35,000 nucleotides of DNA, taken from the NCBI GenBank assembly GCA_018398765.1, contig JAHBMJ010004120.1, positions 41,355-76,354 on the forward strand, written 5' to 3'. The notes under the pieces are model-generated. The model saw only the letters and a list, made by a program, of their open reading frames with translations. It was not told the DNA's origin and made no database searches. Source of the DNA: Chromera velia. Lineage: Eukaryota > Sar > Chromeraceae. Of this stretch, positions 11,619 to 22,715 are shown piece after piece. A program made the position numbers and the translations under genes. Position 1 is the first letter of the stretch, and each line of letters starts with the position of its first letter.

Positions 11619-14600
11619 TCAATGAATGAATTCTCTCTCTCTCTCTCTCACTTCCTGCTGCACACCCGAGGGGCGGCCCTGGGTTCCACTCGGACGACCG
11701 TCGGTGCCAGAGGGACGGCCCATGGAGCTCATCCCATCAGCCCCCCCAACCACCGGCATGTCCAGCCCAATTTTCTTTGCCTTGGTGGCCTTGGGACCTC
11801 TGAAGTCCCAGTGAGTGGCTGGGCCCTCCGTAGGCCCCGTGAGCCTGCATCCGGGAGCGGTACCATAGAGGTTGTCTCTGTTTCGGAGGTGGGCATAATA
11901 GGCATCAGGCAGCTCGCTTCTCATGTTCTCCTCCCCTGCTTCATCAGGAATCACCCCCTCGGCCTCCATAACCGACTCCTTGCCCCCATTCGGACCCTCT
12001 TCGAGGTCCCCCGAGGGCTTTCCGACCTCAACCACTGATGACATATCCCCCCCGCCCTGAAGCGACCCGACATGAACAGGGGGCTCCAGGGCCATCGACA
12101 CCTGGCGGCCGGGGTTGGCCCCCGGCACCATGTCGGGGACAAGGGAGGCTCCCCCGATGGATCGTCTGTTGCCGCCCCACCAGGACTGTCTTCGTTGTTT
12201 TTTGTTCTCTTCTTCCTTGTTGGCACCCGCCTGAAGTCCGAGGTAGCCTGCTTCACTGTGCTTGTGAATATCTTGGCCTGCAGGCACGGACGCGGAGGGA
12301 GCTGTGGTTTGGACGAAAGGAAGAAGAACATCGACTTACTTTGCGACAGCATTTCTCACTTTGTTCTGCGTCGCTAGAGAAAACGAATCATAACGCAACT
12401 GCGTAGACATACGTTTTGATGGAAACGGAAGTGCTCCCTCGAATGAAACCATGCGTGAGCAAGCGAAGCCAACATGCAGAATAAATAGGATGGGCATCTC
12501 CACCTACAGGTACGTGCACAAACAAAACCAGCAACGAACCTGCAAGCTCATACAGAGGGTCGACACGGAAGATGCCTGCATAGTAGAGCCCCAAGAAAAG
12601 GGGACCGGCAAGGCCGGCCGCCCATGCGACGACTGCAAGGAGGCCGTAAGTCTGCACGCCCAGCTGCTCGAAGGAACCCGTCCAGAAGAGCCCAGCCTCC
12701 TCGCCAAAAAGGCCTGCAGACAGGTGGACAGACAGACAAGCAGACAGACAGACAGACAGAAAGACAGGTAGAAAGACAGACAGACAGACAGACAGTCAGA
12801 AAGACAGACAGACAGACAGACAGACAGACAGCCAGTCAGACAGTCAGACAGACAGACAGACAGACAGACAGGCAGACAGGCAGGCAAACAGACACACAGA
12901 CAGACAGACAAACAGCCAGAAAGCCAGCCAGCCAGCCAGACAGACAGATATGCAGACGCGAATGCATGGATCACTTTCAAAGACACTACTGATGGATAGT
13001 TCCAGAAGGAACCAAACGAATGCCTAATGCCTAAGCACCTGCACGAGCTACCACAGGCAGCGGTCCCTCGCTCAGTCAGCACAACAGATGAACAGCATGA
13101 ATAGAAAAGCAACCTAGAGTACGACAAGGCAGCCAGCCAAAATATTCAATAAAAGTATCTGTCCGTCCTGTCTCCTTCGACCCTTCTTCTCCGCATGAAA
13201 ATTTCTCTAGCTGTTCTCCCCCCCCCCCTCGTGGGCTTCTTCCCAGATGCTCAAGCTCTCTCGCCCCGCTTTCTCATACATCGACATAGAAAAGAAGACA
13301 CAGAGGCAGAAAAAAGAGACCCACATACCTGCTGCCAGACACCCCCATGCGCCTCCACCCAGATGGATCGGAATGGCATCCACAGGGTCGTCGATCCCCA
13401 GTCGCACCAGAAGCTTGGAGACTCCCATGTTCACACCCCCTCCGACCTGCGCGCACGAGACAGAAATAGAGAAAGAAATTAAGGGAGAGAGAGGTCAACG
13501 GACAAAGAGAGAGATAGTACAGCGTCTAAACTCTGCACGCACAGAGACCCGTTATTTGCTCTTCCACCCACCCACCCACTCACTCCCATACATGCACACA
13601 CCTCTCCTGACTGACTGACTGACTGACTGACTGACTGACCATTCCAATCACCAGAGCCTCCCAAGGGTCCACGGAGCCCACAGCAGAGCAGACAGCCGCC
13701 ATGCCCGCAACAGTTCCACTGATGGTAGCAACGATCGACCATCGTCTCGTAGTGGCGTACTCAAAAAACATCGGGAAGAGGCAGCCAGCAGATCCAGAAA
13801 GAATCGTGTTGGCAATCTGCAATGCAGATAGATCGAGGGGGGGAGGAGCGCAGAAGAGAAGATGATGAGAAAAATGGATATGGGCAAAAACAATCCAAAA
13901 AGAGCTTACAGGAAGAAACATGTCCACACCAAATAACAACAGCAACTCTCTTGGCGATTTTGGAGTTCGTCTTGCTCTCGCCTTGTCTGTTCTCAAGCCT
14001 CTCTCTACGAGGGGCGTCTACCTCTTCTGCCTTGAGGCACCCCCAAAGACAAAGAAAGCCTTTCGCTGGCTGGCTGACTGACCACTTTCGACACAGCAGC
14101 GCCGTTGTCAGTGCCATCGTCGCCTGTGGAGATGACGATGTTAGACCCTCCATTAAAGCCCAAGAAGCCCACCTGCATTTATTTTCATAAATATGCATTT
14201 ATACATTTATTATTATTACACATGCATCAAAATAAATGCATGAGGAGATGACGATGTTACACCCTCCATTGAAGCCCAAGAAGCCCACCTGAACGTTCGA
14301 GCAAACAGATGGAAACTCTTGCAAACGAAAACCCAGCAATCTGGCGACGCAGCTAGGCCGGCAAGCAATTATGACAATTCAGGCTCGAGGTCAGTGGGAG
14401 GGCTAGATCAGAGAGAAGAAGAGAAATATTAAGTGGGACCGCAGAAAGAGAAAGAGAAAGCAGGGGCGGGGGAAACAAAGAAAGATAGGGATACAGAGAG
14501 CTGTCAAGACAGACGGACACACATACAAACCGACAGAAGATATTTGCAAGGCGCAAAAGGAACACGGAAGTAAATGAGAAAAACGAAAAAAAGGAAGGAA

Positions 14601-16639
14601 GGAAAACCTACCCAGAGAATGAATGCGCCAAGCACGAAGAAGGGGATGGAGTGGGGAGCATGATATTTGCGGATCGATTCGGGGTTGTGGATGATCCGCC
14701 CTCTCTCGTCTCTCACAAATCTGCGCACAACCACGCAGGTACACTCACATAGTAATTCATTTACTCCACAAGGCTGACGTACAGAAAAAAAACATTTGCT
14801 GGATGCTGCTGTACAGGGACGAAGAAAAAGCAACACGATAGACAGGCAAACAATCAGCCATTAATAGAAGAAGCAATTAAAAGTACAGACAGTCGGAGAG
14901 ACACAAAGAAAGACAAACTCGCAAACGATTAAGCATACACACATGATCGATCGAGGTTCCCCCTGCCCTTCCCTTCTCTCCCCACCGATTCAGCCGAGGG
15001 CCTAGGATCAGAGAACCGCACAGGGCGGCAGAGCCTCCGAGAGAGTGCACCACAGCGCTTCCGGCGAAGTCAATGAAGCCCTGCAGGCACACACACAGGC
15101 ATGAAGGCAGGCCGACCGATAGGAAGGAACACGGGCAGGCAGCCAAGGGTCGGTAAGGGACTCAGTGCCACGATGGGGTGCCGGCAGTCACACAGTCAGA
15201 CAGACCGAGGGAGGGAGACAAGTCGAATGGCTCTCTCACAGCTTCATTCGCTTCTCCATCCAGAGAGTGGCGGCCTCCGTTTCTTCTCCTCCTCTGACTG
15301 CCTCAAACTTGTGTGTATGCGCTCTAAGCTAACTGCTTCCCCATATGCATCATTTCATGAAGACATCCCCCTTCCCCCACCTGGCGATGTACATCTCTCT
15401 GTCTCTCTTTCTCTATCTCTTTTCTCTCTCTGTCTCTTTCTGTCTGTCTCTCTCTGTTGCTGACTAACCCTGTCGTAGAGCCAGCCGCCCTCCCACCAGA
15501 TCCAGTGAGTAGCCACTGGGTAGACAAAAGCCGCGAGGGCAACAGAGTAGAACAGGTAGGCTCGAAGGTCCGCCCTCTCCGCAATGGCCCCCGACACGAT
15601 CGTTCCACTTGTTGCAGCGAATGTGTACTGGAAGAAGAAAACTGCACACAACAGGTGAGAGACACAAGCGAACGAAGGAAGGAAAGAAGGACGGATGTAA
15701 GGCAGCAGATGTGCAAGAGGATACACGTTGGGAGGGAGATCTGCCACGGTCCGTTTCAGACAGAGAGGACTCTTCCGCGCCTCCCACACTCTCTTGCGCA
15801 AACAGCCTCCCAGGAAAGACCAGAAAAACTGAGAGAAGAGAGGGGTTGCTCTACGAATGCGAGAGAGGAAGACCCTCAATGGAAAGGCTCTCACTCACTC
15901 ACTCACTGACTCACTCACTCACTGACTCACTCACTCACTGACTCACTCACTCACCCACTCACATGCGTATTCGTTGTCGGGCATTCCGATGAGGATGAAT
16001 CTGTTCTCCCCGATGAACGGGCCGCCGTCTCCGAAGGCAAGCCCGTACCCGACCAGCCAGTAGCTGCATAGATGGGTGGGTGGATGCCTCAGAATGAAGA
16101 GAAAAACTCAAACAATCAATCGATGCAGTGGATGCCTCAGAATGAAGAGAAAAAATCAAACAATCTATCGATGCAGGGACCACACTCGACACCATCAACA
16201 CAGGGAGTGTCTGTCAGTCGTTTCTGAACAGAGAAAAGACTTTTCGGGTCTAGTAATATCAGTCTCTGTGACACACACGGAAAGCAAGATGGAAGAAAAC
16301 GGCATATGGAGGTCGAGACAGAAGCAGCGAATGCACAGAAGACAAAACATGCTCACAGGCGGGCAGAGGTCAAAAACAAAACAGCTCACGAGGAAAGAGA
16401 GACGGCATCCACCTGTGCAGAGTGTAGAGTAGAACAACGTCCCCCCTTACACACACACCTGATGGCACCAACGGCAGCATCCAGGAAGTTCTTCACCAGA
16501 ATATTCTGAACAGAAAGAGAATAAACAACAGAAGGGACACACACGCAGAGGAGTCGGCGGGTCAATTCAGGCACCTCATGCGCGCGCCCACGCTCGCACA
16601 CACATGCACATACATACATAAATATATAAATCCACACAC

Positions 16640-16678
<39 letters not shown>

Positions 16679-16730
16679 TACATACATACATACATACATA
16701 GGTACATGTGTTTTTCTACTCATCCATATA

Positions 16731-16768
<38 letters not shown>

Positions 16769-17896
16769 AGAGAGCAGGCGCGCACACATCAGTGCCCAGA
16801 CATTCACCGTCACACTCGCCGAGTCACCCACTGCACACTCATGCTCACGAACGGAACTGCGCACTTCTGCTCGCCTACCAGTGAAGCCGCAAAGATTGCC
16901 AGCCAACCCCCCCACCTCCCCTTTTTCGAGTATGCGTTCTTCTTGTGTTTCTTTTGATGTCGACTTGCCTGTACCGACCCCCCTGACCAGGCATGCACAC
17001 TTCAACTTCTTCTCAGACCTCCACAGTCGCAATTGAATCCTTCCTCAGGTCTCCAAGACCTTAGCCCTTCTAGGAGTGATATGCCTGTCTCACTGTGTGC
17101 TTCCGATTGTGTGCAACGCTTTTGAATAGAGGCCTGACTGCATAAGGAACTCGAGAGGCAAGAGGGGCCCAAAGGGCGCTACTTTCTTGACATTTCGACT
17201 ATTTGCCTGATTGCGGTGCTCACACCGACTTACCACAATGTTTTTGGAAGAGAGGAGTCCTCCCTCAACAAAGGCAAAACCCTGCAGAAAGAGTGAGAAG
17301 GCATGCAAGCATGAACCAATGTTTTGCATGCACGAACATACAGAAAGAAAGACGTTCTGCATTCAGAGGCCCCCTGTCCTGTTCACTTGATGAAGCGCAA
17401 CCTTTCTTTCAACTGCAGAAGCTTGAAGACCAAAGCCCCGAATCTGAGAGGACCATCGAAGGGGAAGAGGAAAGATAGCTCGTGCCCCTTGAAGGCGAGG
17501 AGAAGGCAGGTGCACGGAAGGCTCTGTGTGAGCAATACAGAATCAGATGTAGGTCAGACGTTTTGTTTCTTTTGCCTTACCTTCATTCAGCGAAAACAAA
17601 ACCAGAAAAGAGCAAAGCTGCCGACTGACCGTTTGCATGAAGAAGCAGAGAGTCTGCACAGATTCAAACATACAAGAGCAAACACGGAATGAAGACCTCA
17701 AGGTTTTCTGATAAAGAGCGCACCAAGACGCAACGATGCATGTCTCAGCAACACGCCACTCCAACATCCGACTTACCCCCATTAGAATGAGAAAAATCGT
17801 GTCTGAAACGTAGCGGTCCTCAGCTATTTTCGTTTCCATGGTCGCCGTAAGATCATCGATCTTGCCGAGTAAGTACTCGGTGGTGTTTGTCGTCAT
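11619..17896 (-). CDS. Ammonium transporter (AMT/MEP/Rh superfamily), 12 exons
   Basis: An integral membrane channel-type transporter that moves ammonium across the plasma or an organelle membrane. Exons (minus): 17896-17777, 17281-17234, 16505-16459, 16063-15963, 15641-15469, 15080-14986, 14720-14612, 14172-14083, 13816-13640, 13446-13329, 12713-12540, 12277-11619. All phases agree and give 636 residues. Landmarks are [10 protein letters not shown] (exon 3), [11 protein letters not shown] (107-117) and the family signature DFAGSAVVH with its LGPR end. The first pore histidine is His175 and the second is His348, in [14 protein letters not shown]. The conserved regulatory tail motif appears as [12 protein letters not shown] (418-429). 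Both pore histidines are kept, so it looks functional. After residue 430 comes an unusual tail of about 207 residues with GRPSG repeats. The ATG at 17896 lies in CCCAAGATG. The gene is divergent from the SANT gene. Confidence 0.93.
11632..11649 (-). repeat. (CT)n microsatellite inside the transporter reading frame
   Basis: The dinucleotide run encodes alternating Glu and Arg (the ERERE stretch) a few residues before the transporter stop codon. Unit changes that are not multiples of three would alter the last residues and the stop. Confidence 0.8.
12718..12950. repeat. (CAGA)n microsatellite in transporter intron 10
   Basis: About 230 bases of imperfect CAGA units. On the transporter strand this reads (CTGT)n and runs almost directly into the CTGCAG acceptor of exon 11, so the repeat itself forms the pyrimidine tract. 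Open frames across it, such as the CLSVCLSV type, are translation of the repeat and not genes. Confidence 0.9.
13610..13639 (-). repeat. (GTCA)n starting exactly at the exon 9 donor
   Basis: The first GTCAGT of the tandem run is the 5' splice site of transporter exon 9. About seven units follow into the intron. Confidence 0.85.
14125..14175. repeat. 51-bp direct repeat, copy A (start of transporter exon 8)
   Basis: Copy A covers the 5' half of exon 8, encoding [15 protein letters not shown]. It matches copy B at 14241-14291 over the full 51 bases with three mismatches. Copy A is continuous with the rest of exon 8 and must be the one translated. Confidence 0.9.
14174..14240. mobile_element. 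67-bp AT-rich element with 12-bp terminal inverted repeats
   Basis: The ends are TGCATTTATTTT and AAAATAAATGCA, perfect inverted repeats of each other. The interior is AT-rich and carries no gene. The element is bordered on both sides by the 51-bp direct repeats. Its end supplies most of the ATGCAG acceptor used by exon 8. It may be a tiny MITE-like insertion, or the spacer of a local tandem duplication that happens to fold back. Confidence 0.5.
14241..14291. repeat. 51-bp direct repeat, copy B (orphan exon edge)
   Basis: Copy B repeats the start of exon 8 and keeps its own acceptor (TTCAG) on the minus strand. If that acceptor were used and read through, the frame would meet a stop within the AT-rich element. 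It is therefore probably the left-over original exon edge, now intronic, and could act as a decoy splice site. Confidence 0.85.
15891..15962 (-). repeat. (GTGA)n/(GTCA)n starting at the exon 4 donor
   Basis: Intron 4 of the transporter begins GTGAGTGGGTGAG and continues for about 70 bases as mixed GTGA and GTCA units. The donor is the first unit of the repeat. Confidence 0.85.
16080..16175. repeat. Two 48-bp tandem copies in transporter intron 3
   Basis: Copies at 16080-16127 and 16128-16175 differ at two positions. Each ends CGATGCA. They lie just upstream of exon 4 on the intron side and have no coding role. Confidence 0.85.
16598..16768. repeat. Compound (CA)n-(CATA)n-(TA)n microsatellite in transporter intron 2
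   Basis: Adjoining CA, CATA and TA runs form a compound simple repeat of about 170 bases inside the intron between exons 2 and 3. Confidence 0.9.
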
Positions 17897-18306
17897 CTTG
17901 GGCTGCTTTGTTCAAACAATTAGTGTCACCAGATTTTGAAGGCAGAAGATTCGAAAACAAGCACGCAACAGCCGTGCAAGCAAAAGACAAATGCTATCCG
18001 GGTGGAAACCTCCTAGCGCCGGGATTGATGGAGAGTCACTCGTTGTCTTCCAGAAGTCTAGAAGAAGTTTTTGACACGCAAGAAGCTGCAGATTCCTCGA
18101 CGAGAAGGAATGAAGTACTGCCACCGAGGATCGAAGCTATATAGGGCTTGAAAGCCATGCATGCATGCGTGCACGCGCAGTGCAAAAAAAAAAAAAGCGA
18201 TTGACATGCATGCGGTTCAGACCCGCCGCGGGGACCGGTCACCGGCCAGTCCACATATGGGCCAAATTATATAGGCGGCCGGGATGCGCATGGCCTTATA
18301 TGAACA

Positions 18307-18553
18307 TATAAAATTCTAGCTCTGCAATGCTCTGCATAGCTCTGCAATGCTCTGCATAGCTCTGCTGGATCATGCTGGATCTTTCGCTGCAGGGCCTGAC
18401 AGACATTGACTGTCCTCATCTGTCTCAGAAGATCCACAAATTGCGGTATCTAGGGCGGTGATTGTGCGAGTTCGAGTCTGAAAACCCAGAAACAATCAAG
18501 TGTTCCAGGTGTCTTGACTCACTGTCCCGGAGACGGCTGGGCCGTCTTTTTTT
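18307..18553 (+). ncRNA. Possible Pol III-type small RNA gene
   Basis: Three signals line up on the plus strand: TATAAAA at 18307, GTTCGAGTC at 18470-18478 (an exact match to the tRNA-gene B-box consensus GWTCRANNC), and a hairpin followed by a T-run ending at 18553. I see no matching A box and no tRNA, U6 or SRP fold, so the family is unknown. It may instead be the leader of the SANT gene. Confidence 0.2.
18531..18553 (+). terminator. Perfect 7-bp hairpin followed by a T-run
   Basis: AGACGGC and GCCGTCT pair perfectly around a three-base loop (TGG). Seven T follow the final C, the first of them closing the stem. A run of four or more T is enough to end Pol III transcription. In a eukaryotic genome the hairpin itself need not matter. 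Confidence 0.3.
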
Positions 18554-18803
18554 GTCTGGGAGCGGGTAAGGAAAAGAGAACTTCACTTTCCTCGCACGTT
18601 TTCCTCCAAGCCACCCGTCTGAAAGGAATGGAAGTGCTCTGAGGGGGGAAACTCAGTATCTTCCACACGTTTTACGTTTATTGACCGTCCTTTCCGACAA
18701 ATTGATTGACAGTGTGAATTCGTTTTGTGCTAGTTCTGGTCGGGAGCGCGGTGTCTTGTGACTGCTGAAAGAAAGATAGAAAACCTTTTTGAGACGCGAG
18801 AGA

Positions 18804-19389
18804 ATGTCGAAGCCGACATTGTTGGTTGGAGGCAACCGGAAGAGAAGTCTGGCGGAGGCAGTTCCAACGTGAGTAGAGGGGTGGGGAGCGCAGGGTAGGA
18901 AATGTGGAGACTTTTGTTGACTAGCTTTTTGAGCCGAGTTGTTTGATTTGGCTTAGCAGATCCCACGCAGTGGGCTTTTCAGCGGTACCTGCTTGTCGCT
19001 TGTGATTCAATGACTAAAATGAGTAGGTGTTAAAGCTGTCCGTCGCTGTACTCTTTGTGCTCGATGCTTCTGGGATATTTTTCTTTCCTTTCGCTGTTTC
19101 TCTCTCCTTCCGCGTGTATTAAATGCAGTGCAACTAATCCACCGACACGGTCGCTCAACAAAGTGCCGAAACGGGTGCGTCGGGCTGTCTAGTCCTCCCT
19201 CTCTGTCGCTTTGCCAGACCCTCCTTCCCTCTCCCATCATGAGTGACATTGAATGAACCTTCTGCAGCATTAGTTTTCTCTTTCCTGTCTTTGTATGTCC
19301 GCCTCTACTTCCGTCTCCTGAGGTCTCCTCTCTTTGTTGCCCTAGGGTCTGAGAGCTCTTTGTGTATGCAGACTCTTCTTTCTATTTAC

Positions 19390-19430
<41 letters not shown>

Positions 19431-20848
19431 TCCCAGGGTTCCGCTCGGAGGCTGACTATGCCCGTGAGATGTCGCGTCAGTCACTCCATTTCTCCCTGTC
19501 TCCCCTGAACTCAGGGATCATCGTTTTTTCCCCCTGCACAAACACATGTACGACTCACATGACGAGGCGGCTGCCGTGTCTCGCCATCTGGCAGGCAGGT
19601 TCATGCGGAAGGGCCCCTATGCTCTTCCTGGAAAGCATCAAGATAGAAACATGTAACAGAAATCCAGAAAGATAGATTGATGCATAGATACGAAGAGGCA
19701 CAGCCTGAAGTCCATCTCTCCTCTTTGGCTATCGCTCGCATCACCCCTTTTCCTCTTGGCGTCCTCCATAGGACGGACGGAGGGTCAGTACATTCAAGAC
19801 TTTCAGACAGCAGATGCGTGTGATGCCTTTGAAGGGAAACAGAAGAGAAGCGCCTCCCTCCCTCCCTCGTGCGAGTGCAGGTCGAAGGGTCGAGCAGACG
19901 GAACGGTTTCTGTCGATGATCCAACACTTCTACACAGGAGATGTCAGGGCGCCTGTGGAGTTCTTCCATGAGAGGATCCTCGGTCGGTCGGTCGGTCGGT
20001 CGGTCGGTCGGTCCCTCAGGCTGTCTGTATGGGGGGAAAGGGAAAGAAAGAAAGATAGTCATGTGCTGATGCGCCTCCTCGACTGAGCTTTTAAAAGATT
20101 GTGCCCCTCTGCTTGGACGCACTTTCTTGTGGTATCCCTGCTTTACGGTGCGCTTTCCTGTTTTTATTTCTGCGGTCAGAAGTCTGTGTTGCGGTAGCCT
20201 AACGGCAGAGCAGAAGGGAAGAAAAGGACACACTTGCACCTGTGTGCGGGCGGTGCGTGCAGAGGCGAATCTTTCTCGCACGAGGCAGCGCCAGCGGCTT
20301 CTCGAGAGGCGGAAGCGCGAGAAGCAGCAGATGAAAGAAGAGGCAGCTCTGGCAGCGGAGAAAGAGAAAGAGAAAAGGGCCAAGGCACTGGCTGACGGGA
20401 GTCAAGGAGACCACCCGGACGGGCGAACTGGAAAGGGAGGCAGCCGAAGTCGCAGGAAGAGCTCTGCTACTGCAGCAGCTCACGCTCACACAGGGACTGC
20501 CGTCTCGTTGATGGCCGGGTCTTCTTCTTCCTCCTCCGTGATTGCCTCTGGAGCAGGAAAGGGAGGGAGGGGTTTGGCTGCAGCTGCAGCAGCTGCTGCT
20601 GCGGAGGCAGGTGGGCAGTGCATTTGCGAGCGACATGCGGACAGATTGAAACACGAAGAAATGAAGACGTTCGAATTTGGGCGGACCGCACACGGCTTCT
20701 GTTCTCGATTTGTTAATTTGTTAATGCATTTGTTGACCTTTTTCTGCCTCGGGTGCGTGAATGCATTCCTCACCCTTTTCTGCAGCCTGCCGGCTGTGTG
20801 CCTTTCCTTTTTTTTAACACCTTTCTCTGCTCGTGACCATTCCGTTTT

Positions 20849-20883
<35 letters not shown>

Positions 20884-21461
20884 GTCTGTCTGTCTGTCTT
20901 TCTGTCTTTCTTTTCTTTTCTTTTCTTTTCTGTTGTGTTTGTTCTCTCTGGTGATTATTCGGTTTCGAGTTCCTCGCTTTTCCTTCACCAAATGCACGTG
21001 TGCAGTTGGCTGTTTCCTTTTCCTACGAGACTTTGTTTCCTTTTCCGACGCCCACTCGGCTGCTGCAGAAAGCAAGGACAAAGACAAAGAAGTGGAGAAA
21101 CCGACAAAAAGGCAACGCGAAAAGGACAAGGACAAGGAGACAGAGGGAAAGGATAAGGAGAAGGGAGACAAAGAGGGGGGGGAAGAAGACGTAGAAGACG
21201 AGGACGAAGAGGATGCGTGGGAGTCAGGTGAGTGTGAGATTGTTCGTCCTGATTTCCCCTTTTTTCGTGTAGAAGTCTGAAGGGCGACAGAGAAGAAATA
21301 CAAAAAAAAACGCATCAAGCTTCTCTGACACTCTGTCTGCTCTCCTTGCTGTGCTGAATTTTGAGTTTCTCCCAAAAGAGGGGAGGAAAACAAAAAGCCA
21401 GTGCTTTCCCTCCCTCTCAGATTTTGTCTATCACAACATCATGAGCATATGCCCCTTCAAC

Positions 21462-21502
<41 letters not shown>

Positions 21503-22434
21503 TGTGTGCAGACGAGGACATGGTCTCTTTGAATGCCGACAGTGAAACCCTGGAGGAGGAGGACGCAGACCTCCCAGAGGAGCACGTTGACGCCAGCGCG
21601 TCTCTCTTGGAGACCCTCACCTCCTCCCTCAGAGAGCCCCATCCCCTGGACCTCTGGGGACCTCTGGAGATTTCCGTCTTCGAAGTCCGTCTCCTCTATC
21701 CTCCTCACCTCCTGCTGTTCTCCCACCCCCTTCCCTTCCCTTTCTCTTTACGCGTGCGCGTCTCTGTGTGTCTGGGAGGTTGTTTTGTGAGATGGTGGGC
21801 AAGGAACGGACATACTGTAGAGCGTTAGCGTGAGGTGTTCTCAAAAGCTGAACGGACAAATCATGTGGGGGGGGGCGGCTGCGTTAAAGGAGAAACCACT
21901 GAAGGGGAGAATATTCATGGGCGCCCTCACTTTCTTCTGACATAGCTTGGACCTTGATTGCTGTGGAAGCGCCGGGAGTTTGGGGGACATGCGAATCAGG
22001 GAAGGGGAAAAAGTAAGTCGAGACTATTTCCATCCATCGTGTATGCCGAGACTTGTGTGGGGGTTGGTCCGGTGTTCAGTCTTTTCTTCTTCTATGTCTC
22101 TATCTTGGTCTGTATGGGTTTCGACTCCCTTTATTTTTTTCTTCGCTGCAGGCTGCCATCTGCAGATTCGGGAAAAATTTCACAAAGATCAAACAATACG
22201 TCAGTCAGTCAGTCAGTCAGTCAGTGAGTGAGTGAGTGAGTGAGTGAGTGAAGGACTGCGTCGGTAAATCCAGAATTGAGTCGAGGGTGTGGGGGCGGGG
22301 GTGGGGGCTGTGTACTTCTTTCTGCGCTTCGACTAACTTGAGTGTGCCTTTGTTTTTTGGTGGGATCATTGTGTCGGATTGCTTTGTAGGTGTGCCTGTC
22401 CTCGTGTCGTTTTGTTTCAATCTCTCTGTCTCTG

Positions 22435-22492
<58 letters not shown>

Positions 22493-22681
22493 TGGGTGTG
22501 TGTGTGCATGCGTGCGTGCGTGCCGCTCTCGGCTGTCCGACTGCCACAGTCTTCGATCGAGCTTGATTTGTCGTCCATCCCTCCTTGTGTCAATTTCTTT
22601 ATTTGTGTGGGTGGAGTGTGCGTGTGCAGCTTCCTCGAAAGAGCCAGAAGGAGGTCGTTGACTTCTACTACTACGTGTGGT

Positions 22682-22715
<34 letters not shown>

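Larger units (their letters stand above)
17897..18803. promoter_or_regulatory. Divergent promoter region between transporter and SANT genes
   Basis: About 900 bases separate two ATGs pointing away from each other. TGCATGCA lies at 18158-18165 and TGCATGCG at 18207-18214. Between 18220 and 18290 is a GC-rich stretch with GACCGGTC and CCGGCC palindromes. A CTATATAG element near 18138 could serve the minus-strand transporter. TATAAAA at 18307-18313 faces the plus strand. A 20-bp unit is tandemly duplicated at 18318-18357. Shared control of the two genes is an inference from layout only. Confidence 0.5.

Noticed and set aside
12504-13127. Long minus-strand frame full of CLSVCL units
   Set aside because: It is translation of the (CTGT)n microsatellite, overlapping a real transporter exon read in a different frame.
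18455-18490. tRNA gene suggested by the GTTCGAGTC B box
   Set aside because: The T stem pairs poorly, there is no A box at the right distance and no cloverleaf can be drawn.
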